A stretch of 13,487 bases of DNA from an uncultured Muribaculaceae bacterium (GCA_910584735.1 CAJUBM010000078.1:1-13487); one strand, 5' to 3'; counted from the first letter of the stretch, positions 1 through 8,496 are shown. Program-made: numbers and translations. The notes: generated from the sequence alone by a model not told the origin.

Positions 1-116
1 GCCACCCGTAGAGGCGGCGGTGGAGAAAGTTTGCTATCATTTTCAAGGAGATTAGTATTTTTGATTCGGCTGATGCTCCACTGGTGGCCTGCCGTCCCGG
101 AGGTTCGGCGCCACTA
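1..116. repeat. Extragenic palindromic repeat, copy 1 (left arm cut by window start)
   Basis: The right arm at 83-116 matches the reverse complement of the left arm of the copy at 13434-13467 at 33 of 34 positions, and matches the right arm of the copy at 11924-11957 at 31 of 34. The first 12 bases match the end of the left arm of the other copies (GCCACCCGTAGA), so the window begins inside the element. Positions 1-6 pair with 83-88. The segment between the arms is about 76 bases and does not resemble the loop of the 11839-11957 copy beyond its first few bases. The element lies downstream of the lipoprotein gene. What lies left of position 1 is unknown. Confidence 0.8.
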
Positions 117-163
117 CCATACGGCTTCACAATAAAAATACTTCAAATAGCGGGGTATAAAGA

Positions 164-202
164 CAATCCAGGGAGACCCTTTATATCGGTCCCCCTGGAT
201 TG
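164..202 (-). terminator. Terminator-like hairpin after the lipoprotein gene
   Basis: Positions 164-178 and 188-202 form a 15-bp stem with one mismatch around a 9-base loop. The outer 10 bp (CAATCCAGGG / CCCTGGATTG) are perfect. It lies about 50 bases past the stop codon of the minus-strand lipoprotein gene. The minus-strand tail after the stem reads TCTTTATA, which is only moderately U-rich, so intrinsic termination is likely but not certain. Confidence 0.55.
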
Positions 203-252
203 CAGTATGCTGATTTGAAAGAAGTTGTCAGCTATATGTCTTTGTCGCCGGG

Positions 253-735
253 TTATTTCACACGGGTGAAGGTGACGTTGCGGCCCTGCTCTTTCACTAC
301 GAGGGTGGTTTCGTCAACGCTTACGAGTTCTTCCTCGGCCATGCCTGCGAGTTCTTTCTTGAATTCGCTCACAGTCTGGTCTTCAAGCTGTTTGAGGTCG
401 GCATCGGAAGCGCCTGTCATCTGCTTGAACTCATCGGAGAATGATATGTCGCATTTGTCCTCATCGATGCTGAACGCAATCTTGTCGCTTGATGCCTTCC
501 ATGAGCCGTAGAACTTCATTGTAGCCATATCCATCTGGCCCATGCCTACGTTGAGGGTTATGTCGCATTTGTGGCTGTCGGCATCGAGATTCCACACCAT
601 GGTCATATCCGTGCCAGATTCGGTCATCTTGGTTTCCCACTTGCCGTTAAGTTTTTTCTCGGTGTCGTTGGAGCCGCATGATGTCATGGCTACCATAGCT
701 ATGAGCGTCAGCAGTGAAAAAAGTACTTTCTTCAT
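253..735 (-). CDS. Small lipoprotein, lipocalin-like fold suspected
   Basis: A 160-residue protein of unknown specific function. It starts with a basic n-region (MKK), a hydrophobic core and a lipobox AMTSC, so Cys20 should be lipidated and the protein anchored in the cell envelope. The mature part starts with a lipocalin-like opening (LNGKWETKM around residues 29-37). Alternating beta-type segments follow, such as MVWNLDAD, MKFYGSWKA and KIAFSIDED, then a charged, probably helical stretch around 100-137, then closing strands ending NVTFTRVK. This resembles the small lipocalin-like lipoproteins common in Bacteroidales, but I cannot name a family with certainty. The gene is monocistronic: it has its own promoter at 826-854 and a hairpin after the stop. 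The ATG is preceded by an A-rich leader and no Shine-Dalgarno, as is usual in this phylum. Confidence 0.8.
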   Translation of the reverse strand: MKKVLFSLLTLIAMVAMTSCGSNDTEKKLNGKWETKMTESGTDMTMVWNLDADSHKCDITLNVGMGQMDMATMKFYGSWKASSDKIAFSIDEDKCDISFSDEFKQMTGASDADLKQLEDQTVSEFKKELAGMAEEELVSVDETTLVVKEQGRNVTFTRVK

Positions 736-825
736 TTTTCGTTTTAGTTTATTGTTGTTTTATTTGTGGATTTATACGGTCGTATCAACTATCGTATCTA
801 CGGCACTCCGTTGTGTAAGATTCCA

Positions 826-854
826 CAAAGATAGTGAAAGATAGTGAAAAACAA
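826..854 (-). promoter_or_regulatory. Bacteroidetes-type promoter for the lipoprotein gene
   Basis: On the minus strand, positions 833-826 read TATCTTTG, an exact match to the Bacteroidetes -7 consensus TAnnTTTG. A TTG at 854-852 lies 18 bases upstream, near the usual -33 spacing of about 19-21. Transcription would start near 818-820, giving a leader of about 85 bases. The -33 element falls in the U-tract of the terminator of the upstream gene. Two tandem copies of a 10-base unit (ATAGTGAAAG, then ATAGTGAAAA, 831-850) fill the space between the boxes. Confidence 0.5.
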
Positions 855-885
855 GTTGCCCGGAGACGATTTTCTCCGGGCAACT
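844..885 (-). terminator. Intrinsic terminator of the 1520-residue secreted protein gene
   Basis: Positions 854-866 and 873-885 form a perfect 13-bp GC-rich stem (AGTTGCCCGGAGA and its complement) with a 6-base loop. On the minus strand it is followed directly by TGTTTTTC. It lies 58 bases beyond the stop codon at 944. This is a textbook Rho-independent terminator for minus-strand transcription. Confidence 0.85.
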
Positions 886-943
886 CTCATTTAATCATGT
901 TTTATGCAGTGGCCTTTTTATATATGCCATAGCATGCGCGATG

Positions 944-3900
944 TTATTTTACAAGTACTTTGGCAACGGTGTCGCCTGCTTTCACAAGGTACACGCCTGC
1001 AGAGACGGGGATTGTCATCGAGGCCTTCCCGTCGGCTGAGAAGAGCGTCTTACCTTCCAGGGAGTAGATGGTCACCCTCATCCCGTCAGCACCGCTGACG
1101 AGAATCATGCCGCGTGTGGTGGCTATCTCTACCCCTGCGGTCACGGCATCAAGTCCTGAGGTAATGAGCCTTACCTCGTTGGAGCCGCGCGATATGCCGG
1201 TTGCATATACAGCCGCAACGCGGTAGGCGTTCTCTTGGTTGGGGCCTTCAAGGTCGGTATAGGTGCGTTCGGTGACGGGCTGCTTTGTAATCTTGTCGCC
1301 GTTGCGGTATACGTTGTAGCCTTTAAGTTCGAGGTTGCTGAAGCCGCCGTCGCTCTCATAGGTGAAATCATCGAGCAGGAGCATGAAGCTGGCCGTACCG
1401 CACGAGCGGATGGCGAAATAGTCGGCTCCCTGTGGTATATCGAACTCATAGAGCGTCCAGGAGCCCGGTACGGAGGCCACATCGCGCACTTTCACAAAGT
1501 CTTTGGTAAGGAGGCTTCCTTTGGAATAGAGCATTTCGATTTTTTCAGGATATTCCTCCGAATAGCTGCGGGCGTAGAACGAGATGGTCTGCGCTTTTCC
1601 GCTAAGGCGCGGGGAGATGGCCCAGTCGTTGGTAGTGCCGTCTTCGTAGTCGAAGAGCGCGGCCAGATACTTGGTACCGCTGTGTGCGGCATAGGATTCG
1701 TTGAACTGCGGATAGACCTCTTTGTTTGCATCGAATACGAAGAACGATGCCAGGGTCTCGCCCGGCTCGATGCCGGGAATCTCGGTATTCTGGAAGCCGC
1801 CTACCGCAGCCTCGTCAAGGTCGAGGAAAGTCCAGCCTTCAAACTCTTTCGCGAACGATTCGCCGCTTTCAAAGTCTTCTTCCACTGTGAGTATGCCGTC
1901 ACCTGCAAGGTTGGGCTCGTTCCACGACAGTTCGGCTCCGCCGTCCGCCGTGAGTTTGCCGGTAAGGGCTTCCGGGGCAGGCAGTTTCGAGATAATCGGA
2001 CTTACTGTTATGGTCGTTGAGGTGTTGTTGGCCGGATCCTGGTCGGCGGAGTGTGTCACAACGGCATGATACTCTATATCATTCTCTGCAACGTCCGACA
2101 TGGTGCGCGGGAAGGTAAATACCTCCTTGCTGCCGGCGGCCAGAGGCTCGCAGCGGCGTGTTTCGATGAGTGTGCCGTCGGCATAGAGTTCTACCGTATG
2201 CCCCTCGGCATCGAGACGTCCGTCATTCACAACCGTAACATCCACCATGTATGCTGCCCCGGTCTTTATCTTGGAGGGAGCCTGTATAGACATCAGGTTC
2301 AGGTCGTTGTCAAACATCGAGCCTACACGGATATTGTCCATTAGCAATAGCTTGTAGGCAACAATCTTGCAGCGGAACATAATCTGCACCACTTTGCCGG
2401 CATAGGCGTCAAGAGATACGGTGGCCTTGTTCCATCCTGGGAAGCCCATCTCCTGAAGTTCCTTGCGATAGAGGGAGGTGTACTCCCCGCCTACCTCGCG
2501 GACGAATACTTCGATATAGTTTGTATCGTCTTCGGCTATGGTGAAGGCCCAGAAGGTGAGGGACGGGGCGGTCATTTCGCCAAGATTTATCTTGCCGGTG
2601 AAGAGGTCGCAACCACCTCCGGCGAATGTGGCTGTGCATCCTATGAAGCCATTATCGCCGTCCTGTGATGTGGCGCCGTCTACCATTGTGTCGTCAAGCA
2701 GCGAGAACTGAGCGCCGTCCGAGCCGTCAAGACCGAACGCATATGTGATGGATGCATCGGCGAACGATTCGGCCATGCCGTCATAGGGAGTGCCGGCTGC
2801 AATCATCGGGGTCATGGATCCCTGACCCTGGCCACGTGCGGTGTTGGCATACACTGCATACTGGAAGAAGTCCTGGTCTCCCTCCTCTATGGCGCGGAAG
2901 GTGTGGGAGGTGCCCGAGATATTCTCTTTTACGGCCACCGGGGTCTGTCCTTCGAAGTAGAAGATGGAATATGTCACATTGGAAGGATTGATGGTATTGC
3001 CGTTCTGGTCGGTTGTCACGGCATCCCAGCTTACGGTCACCTCGCCGGGATTGGCAGTCTCCACAAGGTTTAGGTTCGTAGGTGTGGCCGGCAGGTCGAT
3101 ACCGCAGAATACGGATGTCGATGCCGGTTTGCCCTTGCCCGAGGCGTTGAACGCCGCAGTGGAATAGCTGTAGGTTCCTACTTCTCCGGGGTCATCGGTG
3201 AAAGTATAGGTCTCACCCTTTGTGACAGGGGATAAGGTCTTTATAAGGGATTCGTCACGGTAGATTTCTATTTTTTCCAGTGACGACAGCGGGTCTCCGT
3301 CAAGAGTCTTGGCGGGGGCTGTCACGTTTACGGTCATCACAGTGGTGCCGTTCGGGTCGGGAGTGACTTTCAGGACGGGCATATCCGGGGCATCGCCTTT
3401 GACGCCTTCCGAGATGTGCAGGTCGTCGATGTTCAGGTAATAGCAGTCCTTGTCGGAGATACCGTGTATACCGATGTAGTATGTCCCCGTAGCGGTGGGC
3501 CTGATTGTCCAGGTGAACGTGGTCGGGTTCTCCAGAGTGCAGTCCAGGACAGTGGGGGCCAACAATGTCTCGGTCATGCCCTGGGGAGTGGCCTCGTTGC
3601 CGTATTTCACCTCCATACGTTCGGTGAACGTAAGGCTCTGGCTCCAGGCCCTGAGAGATACCTCGTAGCTCTTGCCAGCCTCAAGACGCATCGGTGGCGT
3701 AATCAGCCAGTCGTCCATGGCGACATTGGCGTTGTAGGACATGCGGGCGTGGCCATCGTCCAGAGTCCATATTTTGCCATCGTTGTTTTCGTCAAGAATT
3801 GTGAATCCTTCAAGTGCTGTGTCGGCGTTGAAGTTCTGGTTGTATGGTGGGATGATACTTCCGAGGGTCACGACGTTCGACATTCCGGCGGGTGACATCT

Positions 3901-5506
3901 GGCCGTTGCACTTGGCCACTACCTGGTAGCAGTACTGCGTTATCCCTTCCGGCTCGGTAATGGTCTCCGATGAGGTCAGGGCCTCGGTGTCAAACTCTAC
4001 CATAGAGAATGTCGGGAGCTTGCGCTGCACCATGTAGGAGACTTCCGACGGGTTGACGTAGCCACCTGCGATACCTTCGGTCACGGCATCCCAGCTGATG
4101 TTCATCTTCCCGTTCTCATAAGTGAGGCGCACGTTGGCCGGGGCTTTGGGCTGGTCGCTGCCGATGAATGTGGTTATTTCCGATTTGGGGCTGTCGCCGG
4201 TGGCATTGGTAACCCATGCTGCGAAGGTATGCACACCCTCCTGCATCATGGTGAACGTCATAGGCACGCTTACCGTTGCGTTGAACGAAGTGGTGCCGGT
4301 GGCCTTTACTTCTCCGTCCAAGGTTACGGTATAGGACAGTGAACCCGTTGCGGCTGTGCCGTCAAACAGTGTGGCGGGTGCTTTGAAGTCCAACGAACCG
4401 CTAAGCTGTCCGTTCGGGAAATTTGCGGTAAGGTTGCTTACCGCCGCCGGGGCCTTGTCATCGGCGGCAGGGATGCCTTTCACCAGACCTACGACTTCTT
4501 CGTTAAGTTTGAAGTCAAGTATGCGGGTGGCTTCTCCTGTAGAGAGGTTGACTTCGGCCAGGTAGCCGGAAAGGTCGGCGGGGGCCACGGCCCAGAACAT
4601 GCGGCCTGATTCGGGATCGATGGTAGCATCGGAGATATATTGCGGGAACATCCCTGTCTCACCTACTACGGTGGTGGAGCCGTTGGTCTTGTCAATCTTC
4701 ACAAGGTAGGACGCCGTGCAGGTGGCGCTCTCACCCTGTCCGATCATCACACGTGTGATGCCGTATAGCTGCCCCTGGGCATCTGCCGCCAGGGCGCAGA
4801 GGTTTGCCGAGAAATCGGCTATTTTGTGGGTCTCAGGGCCGTTGTCGCCATATTCCATGGTGGCGAAGATAAGTCCTGTCATATCCTCGTTGTAGCAGAC
4901 GGCATATATCTTATCGTCTGTTGCCGAATATGTCTGTGAGACAGGTACATGAATTGGCGAGTCGCCTGCCTTGTTATATACTTCTTCACCTGTGGCCATA
5001 TCCACTCCTTTGGAGAAGTAGAAGGCTTGGCCGAAGAATTCAGTCGCGGTGGTGATGTAGTAGACGCCGTTGCGAGCTACGCCGCCGAACTGGTACTCTG
5101 CCACCTTGTCTGATACCAGGGAGAAGTCCTCGCCGGCTTTGGTGGGAAGTTTGCAAAGGCCGGCGTTCGGATGGGCGTTGTTGTCCCAGTCATCGGCATA
5201 TATCACCGTGCCGTACAGTTGCGGGAGGTTGGCGGCGGCGAAAAGCGGGCCTTTCTTGGCGAAACGCAACGGTGCCGGAGCGTAATACGCCCGGCGGCTC
5301 AGGCCGTTGGCTGCGCCATTTGCGGCAGGACGCCTTTTGGGCGTGATAATACGGGTCGGCGACTTGGTGTTGTCGACGGTGAGCTTCATGGTCTTGGCCG
5401 GACTACCGGCGGCATGCACTTTGCCGGCTTTCGGAGCCGAGGCTGACATTCCGGTAACTGATGCGGCCAAGAGAAGGGAGCAGATCCAGGTTAAAGATTT
5501 CTTCAT
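944..5506 (-). CDS. Large secreted multidomain protein with T9SS type A sorting domain
   Basis: A 1520-residue exported protein with an N-terminal signal peptide (about 1-24), then a basic Pro/Ala-rich linker. Residues about 95-345 look like a beta-propeller (repeated strands such as LYGITRV and MFWAVAP). Ig/fibronectin III-like modules follow at about 350-450, 455-550, 705-800 and 805-900. Jelly-roll 'choice-of-anchor J'/cleaved-adhesin-like modules lie at about 555-700 (DDWLITPP, LNIDDLHI), 905-1062 (LLLMDNIRVG) and 1205-1387 (NDWAISPR, LLLDDFTYE). The third interrupts a fibronectin domain whose halves are 1185-1204 and 1393-1447. A CARDB-like domain spans about 1065-1170. The last 70 residues (1451-1520) have the T9SS type A pattern VTIYSLEGK...SAGVYLVKAG...KVLVK. 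By family knowledge it should cross the outer membrane through T9SS and be surface-attached or released. I see no obvious catalytic motif, so adhesion or glycan/protein binding is inferred. It stands alone, with its own terminator. Confidence 0.85.
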   Translation of the reverse strand: MKKSLTWICSLLLAASVTGMSASAPKAGKVHAAGSPAKTMKLTVDNTKSPTRIITPKRRPAANGAANGLSRRAYYAPAPLRFAKKGPLFAAANLPQLYGTVIYADDWDNNAHPNAGLCKLPTKAGEDFSLVSDKVAEYQFGGVARNGVYYITTATEFFGQAFYFSKGVDMATGEEVYNKAGDSPIHVPVSQTYSATDDKIYAVCYNEDMTGLIFATMEYGDNGPETHKIADFSANLCALAADAQGQLYGITRVMIGQGESATCTASYLVKIDKTNGSTTVVGETGMFPQYISDATIDPESGRMFWAVAPADLSGYLAEVNLSTGEATRILDFKLNEEVVGLVKGIPAADDKAPAAVSNLTANFPNGQLSGSLDFKAPATLFDGTAATGSLSYTVTLDGEVKATGTTSFNATVSVPMTFTMMQEGVHTFAAWVTNATGDSPKSEITTFIGSDQPKAPANVRLTYENGKMNISWDAVTEGIAGGYVNPSEVSYMVQRKLPTFSMVEFDTEALTSSETITEPEGITQYCYQVVAKCNGQMSPAGMSNVVTLGSIIPPYNQNFNADTALEGFTILDENNDGKIWTLDDGHARMSYNANVAMDDWLITPPMRLEAGKSYEVSLRAWSQSLTFTERMEVKYGNEATPQGMTETLLAPTVLDCTLENPTTFTWTIRPTATGTYYIGIHGISDKDCYYLNIDDLHISEGVKGDAPDMPVLKVTPDPNGTTVMTVNVTAPAKTLDGDPLSSLEKIEIYRDESLIKTLSPVTKGETYTFTDDPGEVGTYSYSTAAFNASGKGKPASTSVFCGIDLPATPTNLNLVETANPGEVTVSWDAVTTDQNGNTINPSNVTYSIFYFEGQTPVAVKENISGTSHTFRAIEEGDQDFFQYAVYANTARGQGQGSMTPMIAAGTPYDGMAESFADASITYAFGLDGSDGAQFSLLDDTMVDGATSQDGDNGFIGCTATFAGGGCDLFTGKINLGEMTAPSLTFWAFTIAEDDTNYIEVFVREVGGEYTSLYRKELQEMGFPGWNKATVSLDAYAGKVVQIMFRCKIVAYKLLLMDNIRVGSMFDNDLNLMSIQAPSKIKTGAAYMVDVTVVNDGRLDAEGHTVELYADGTLIETRRCEPLAAGSKEVFTFPRTMSDVAENDIEYHAVVTHSADQDPANNTSTTITVSPIISKLPAPEALTGKLTADGGAELSWNEPNLAGDGILTVEEDFESGESFAKEFEGWTFLDLDEAAVGGFQNTEIPGIEPGETLASFFVFDANKEVYPQFNESYAAHSGTKYLAALFDYEDGTTNDWAISPRLSGKAQTISFYARSYSEEYPEKIEMLYSKGSLLTKDFVKVRDVASVPGSWTLYEFDIPQGADYFAIRSCGTASFMLLLDDFTYESDGGFSNLELKGYNVYRNGDKITKQPVTERTYTDLEGPNQENAYRVAAVYATGISRGSNEVRLITSGLDAVTAGVEIATTRGMILVSGADGMRVTIYSLEGKTLFSADGKASMTIPVSAGVYLVKAGDTVAKVLVK

Positions 5507-5538
5507 AGATTAATATTGGCTGGTTATTGCACAAAAAA

Positions 5539-5566
5539 CTTTCTCTACATTATAAGGCAGAGAAAG
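5539..5566 (-). other. Short hairpin upstream of the large secreted-protein gene
   Basis: Positions 5539-5546 and 5559-5566 are perfect 8-bp complements (CTTTCTCT / AGAGAAAG) with a 12-base loop, 33 bases upstream of the start codon. If transcription begins near 5560, as the possible -7 box suggests, the 5' arm lies at or before the start point and the hairpin would act as DNA. If it begins further upstream, it is in the leader RNA. No function can be assigned. Confidence 0.3.
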
Positions 5567-5574
5567 CAAAATTA
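5567..5574 (-). promoter_or_regulatory. Possible -7 promoter element for the large secreted-protein gene
   Basis: On the minus strand 5574-5567 reads TAATTTTG, which fits TAnnTTTG. No TTTG or TTG lies at the expected 19-21 base distance; the nearest TTG is 12 bases upstream. The call therefore rests on the -7 match alone. The rest of the 5507-5655 gap is AT-rich, with two direct GGCAAAAAA runs at 5604-5612 and 5615-5623. On the minus strand these give T-runs after the preceding operon, but no convincing terminator stem was found. Confidence 0.3.
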
Positions 5575-5655
5575 GTCAAATTTCTTCAACTGTAAAATTT
5601 TTTGGCAAAAAAGCGGCAAAAAATCTAAAATTTCTTGTTGTCAGCACTCAGAGTG

Positions 5656-6564
5656 TCATTGCGGGAGTTCCACGGAGTAGATAGGGCATCCCTCACGGAA
5701 GGGGGCAATGGCTCCCTGCGGATATGAGAAGATAAGACGGGAGCCCATTATTGCCACCCTGCCTAAAGGAAATGATGAGGGGGTGAGCGTGTTCATTGCC
5801 TCGGGACTGATAAACGAGGTGACCTGGCGCAGATATTGTTCGGTGGAAAGGTTGCGGCTTTCGGCAATCTGTCGCACGAGGGTCTCGCGGATTTGCAGAC
5901 GTGTCACGGGATCGCTTACAAGGTCGTCAAATCCGAGCTGCCTGCCTGTGGCTGTGGAAAAGGACACATAGTATGCATCCATGTCGCAGGCCGCCCCTCC
6001 GCATGATTCCACAAAGGATGAGTATGTGATAATCCCTTTGCCGTCAGCCCATGCCGGACGTAGATCCATGTTCATGAAAAATCCGTATTCAACCGATTCC
6101 TTGAGTTGGGGCAGGATGGTGTCGACGAACACCTTGCCATAATAATCCATCTGGCGTTCAACGGCCTGCGGGGATCTGCCTCCACGGTCGAAGTATAGGT
6201 CGCCTCCGGAGACCTCGTTATAGTTTTCCGAGATGATTCGCGACAGTGCCGTGTTCACTTCCGAGGTGTCGCGAAGGGCGAATACGCGCAGGGATATGTA
6301 CACGTCATCATGTTCTGTAGGGAAGATACGGGCTATCTCCAAGGTGTTTACGGGTGTGCCGTTGAATGTGAAGGTTGTGTCGGCGGTGAAGCAGGAGTCT
6401 ACTGTTATGGCCTGGTCGGCAAGTTCGCTGTCATCGGCCAACATTTCTTCCGCAGCGTTCCGGCTGCGTGAGCATCCCGGGAGTACTATAGCCAACGCCG
6501 CGATGGCGGCAATGGCTGCGGGAGACATGAAATATTCTTTGATTTTGGAAATGAAGGGGTGCAT
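5656..6564 (-). CDS. Lipoprotein with DUF3298/RsiV-like C-terminal region
   Basis: A 302-residue envelope lipoprotein from the ATG at 6564. The frame stays open to a GTG at 6594, but that adds ten residues before the signal. The ATG gives MHPFISKIKEYF, with basic residues followed by an Ala/Ile-rich core and lipobox VLPGC (Cys31), so I prefer it. The C-terminal half holds DAYYVSFSTATGRQLGFDDLV, cut here as DAYYVSF and TGRQLGFDDLV, the pattern of DUF3298 domains, which are also found in RsiV-type anti-sigma factors. No cytoplasmic domain or sigma-factor partner is present, so an anti-sigma role is not supported. It lies 72 bases after aroB on the same strand and is probably the last gene of that operon. 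The family call is moderate; the lipoprotein call is strong. Confidence 0.7.
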   Translation of the reverse strand: MHPFISKIKEYFMSPAAIAAIAALAIVLPGCSRSRNAAEEMLADDSELADQAITVDSCFTADTTFTFNGTPVNTLEIARIFPTEHDDVYISLRVFALRDTSEVNTALSRIISENYNEVSGGDLYFDRGGRSPQAVERQMDYYGKVFVDTILPQLKESVEYGFFMNMDLRPAWADGKGIITYSSFVESCGGAACDMDAYYVSFSTATGRQLGFDDLVSDPVTRLQIRETLVRQIAESRNLSTEQYLRQVTSFISPEAMNTLTPSSFPLGRVAIMGSRLIFSYPQGAIAPFREGCPIYSVELPQ

Positions 6565-6636
6565 CGTCAGGGTCGGAAGCCGCCTGTATTCCACGGCCTC
6601 TGCTGTGTAAACATCCGCCCGTGTGCGTTGGTTCGG

Positions 6637-7695
6637 TCAGAGGACCATGTCGCGGTATATTTCCAACGCGGCCCGCACATTCGACAATGGCGCGGGGCGT
6701 TTAACCTCAACCTCCCCCACCCTGCGGAGCAGCGTGAAGTTTATGGATTCGGCGCAGGTGTTCTTTTTGTCATGGAGCATGTAGGATATTAGCTCGTCCG
6801 AGTCTTTGCAGTTGAAGGCAAACGCCCCGTAGTTCTCTTTAACGAAGGCGGTGTAGCGGTTGAGCCATTCGGTGGGGAAGTCAAGTTCGAGATGCGACAG
6901 TATCAGCGCCGCTACCATGCCGAAGGCTACGGCGTAGCCGTGCGACAAGGGGGCCTGGCGTTTCATAGCCATCGTCTCGAAGGCGTGGGCGAAAGTGTGG
7001 CCGAAATTAAGCGCGTGGCGTATGCCACGGTCCTCCGCGTCCTTTTCAACGAAGCTCTGTTTCACCCTTATGCTCTCTTTCAGCATCTCTAACAGCGGTT
7101 CGGGGGTATAGGAGGTTATGTCGTAGGCCAACAGGCGCGACGTCATGTCGGGCGATGTTATCAGGGCATGCTTTATCATCTCGGCATACCCTTCGAGAAG
7201 CTGCTGGGAGGTGAGGGTGTTGAAAAATGTGGTGGAGATTATCACCATGTCGGCATCGCGGAAAAGGCCTACTTCGTTTTTAAGATTGTTGAAGTTGATG
7301 CCGGTCTTTCCTCCAACGGAGGCATCAACGGCCCCTAAGAGTGTGGTCGGCACGTTTATAAACGGGATGCCGCGTTTGAAGGTACAGGCTGCGAACGCTC
7401 CCATGTCGGTCACCACCCCTCCCCCGATGTTGATGAGCAGGGACGTGCGTGTGGCCATTCCGTCACAAAGTTCCTGCCATATCGAGGATAGCGAGTCAAG
7501 GTTCTTGTTCTCGTCACCGGGCTTGGTGGTGATTATCCTGGCCTCCCCTACTGTTTTCGACATACTTTGCAGACGAGGCAGCACAAACGATGCGGTATTC
7601 GAGTCTACAAGCACGAATACCGAGGCCGGCTGCAATTTATCTGCCATCTCGTCAATGGTCCGGGCCACATGGTTTGTAAACAGTAGTTCCTTCAT
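6637..7695 (-). CDS. aroB: 3-dehydroquinate synthase (AroB)
   Basis: AroB converts 3-deoxy-D-arabino-heptulosonate 7-phosphate to 3-dehydroquinate, the second step of the shikimate pathway for aromatic amino acids, using NAD and a divalent metal in the cytoplasm. The 352-residue length is normal. Visible landmarks are the NAD-site glycines INIGGGVVTD (89-97), the PTTLLGAVDASVGGKTGIN segment (116-134, with Lys130), LKN (Lys139), the metal ligand Glu172 in GYAEMIKHALI with Lys175, Arg226 before LNFGHTFAHAFE with His233 and His237, and His252 in SHGYAVAFGM. All three metal ligands (Glu172, His233, His252) are present, so it should be active. The HGYAVA and DAS variants differ from E. coli but fit Bacteroidetes AroB as I know it. 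The start lies 12 bases after the HAD gene, implying co-transcription. Confidence 0.95.
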   Translation of the reverse strand: MKELLFTNHVARTIDEMADKLQPASVFVLVDSNTASFVLPRLQSMSKTVGEARIITTKPGDENKNLDSLSSIWQELCDGMATRTSLLINIGGGVVTDMGAFAACTFKRGIPFINVPTTLLGAVDASVGGKTGINFNNLKNEVGLFRDADMVIISTTFFNTLTSQQLLEGYAEMIKHALITSPDMTSRLLAYDITSYTPEPLLEMLKESIRVKQSFVEKDAEDRGIRHALNFGHTFAHAFETMAMKRQAPLSHGYAVAFGMVAALILSHLELDFPTEWLNRYTAFVKENYGAFAFNCKDSDELISYMLHDKKNTCAESINFTLLRRVGEVEVKRPAPLSNVRAALEIYRDMVL

Positions 7696-7707
7696 AATCA
7701 GTGGGGT

Positions 7708-8478
7708 TTATTGGTTGTGGGACTGATTGTTGCCAAGTAACGCCGGGAGTATGCGGGCAAACTCCTCCATAGAGGGGCATACGAGGTCGGCACCGGCGCG
7801 TACCATCTCCACGGGTGGTATCGGCCCCGTGGTCACGGCCACGGTAAAGGCCCCTGCGTCATGGCCGGACTTTACTCCTAAAGGGGCGTTCTCAACCACG
7901 ATGGTCTGCCAAGGATTGGTCTTTGCCAGCGCCATCCCGCGCAGGTATGGCTCGGGATGCGGCTTCCCGTGGACAACATCGTGCGATGTAATCTGCAACC
8001 CTTGGCTGAACGCTCCCGGGAAGTCGTTCTCCAGGCGTGTCAGCAGGGAGGCTTGGCCGGAACCTGTGACCAGCACACGCGTTATCCCGCTGTCCGAGAG
8101 GATGCGCAGCATATCGGCCGCTCCGGCAATCTTCTCTACCTTGGGCATCTTGTTGAAATAACCTGTTTTCACCTTGTAAAGTTCGCTCTTCTCCTCTTCG
8201 GTGGCATGTCGCCCTCGTGCGCGGCGTATGAGCAGGTCTATTGTCTCGGCCCCGGTCATCCCCTCGTAGAGATAGAATTCGTCACGCGAACACTCTATCC
8301 CTGTTTCGGTCATCATCCTGTGCCATGCCAGCGTGTGGTATTTCATGGAGTCGTAGAGGGTGCCGTCCATGTCGATAAGGGCGGCTTTCGGGGAGAAGCG
8401 TGTAAAGCCGGTACGATGCAGGTAACGGGTTATAGCCTCGGTGATTTGCTGCGGTGTAATTATGGTGTAATCTTCCAT
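7708..8478 (-). CDS. HAD-superfamily phosphatase / phosphomutase (beta-phosphoglucomutase-like)
   Basis: A 256-residue cytoplasmic HAD hydrolase. Motif I is DMDGTLYDS with nucleophile Asp36 and acid/base Asp38. A helical cap follows (about 45-115). Motif II is VTGSG (Thr138), motif III is HGKPHPEPYL (Lys172), and motif IV is VVENAPLGVKSG (Glu196, Asn197). The cap type and the GKPxPEPYL signature place it with beta-phosphoglucomutase and small sugar-phosphate or phosphoglycolate phosphatases; the substrate cannot be read from sequence. Asn197 replaces the Asp usual in motif IV, a change I believe is common in a Bacteroidetes subgroup. About 30 residues precede motif I, longer than typical. The gene sits between the Crp/Fnr gene (18-base gap) and aroB (12-base gap). 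A link to shikimate or sugar-phosphate metabolism is inferred from position only. Confidence 0.85.
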   Translation of the reverse strand: MEDYTIITPQQITEAITRYLHRTGFTRFSPKAALIDMDGTLYDSMKYHTLAWHRMMTETGIECSRDEFYLYEGMTGAETIDLLIRRARGRHATEEEKSELYKVKTGYFNKMPKVEKIAGAADMLRILSDSGITRVLVTGSGQASLLTRLENDFPGAFSQGLQITSHDVVHGKPHPEPYLRGMALAKTNPWQTIVVENAPLGVKSGHDAGAFTVAVTTGPIPPVEMVRAGADLVCPSMEEFARILPALLGNNQSHNQ

Positions 8479-8496
8479 TGTCTTATGGTGGGGTTT

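Noticed and set aside
1235..2020. A 261-codon open frame on the plus strand inside the large secreted-protein gene
   Set aside because: It lies fully antisense to a well-supported coding sequence with recognisable domains, lacks a signal or known motif, and open antisense frames are expected at this GC content and codon usage.
3416..3895. A 159-codon plus-strand open frame
   Set aside because: It is also antisense to the large gene's jelly-roll region; the composition (Val/Gly-rich, no domain pattern) is typical of a shadow frame.
6565..6594. An upstream GTG start for the DUF3298-like lipoprotein
   Set aside because: It would add ten residues before a normal signal peptide; the ATG at 6564 gives a better lipoprotein signal.
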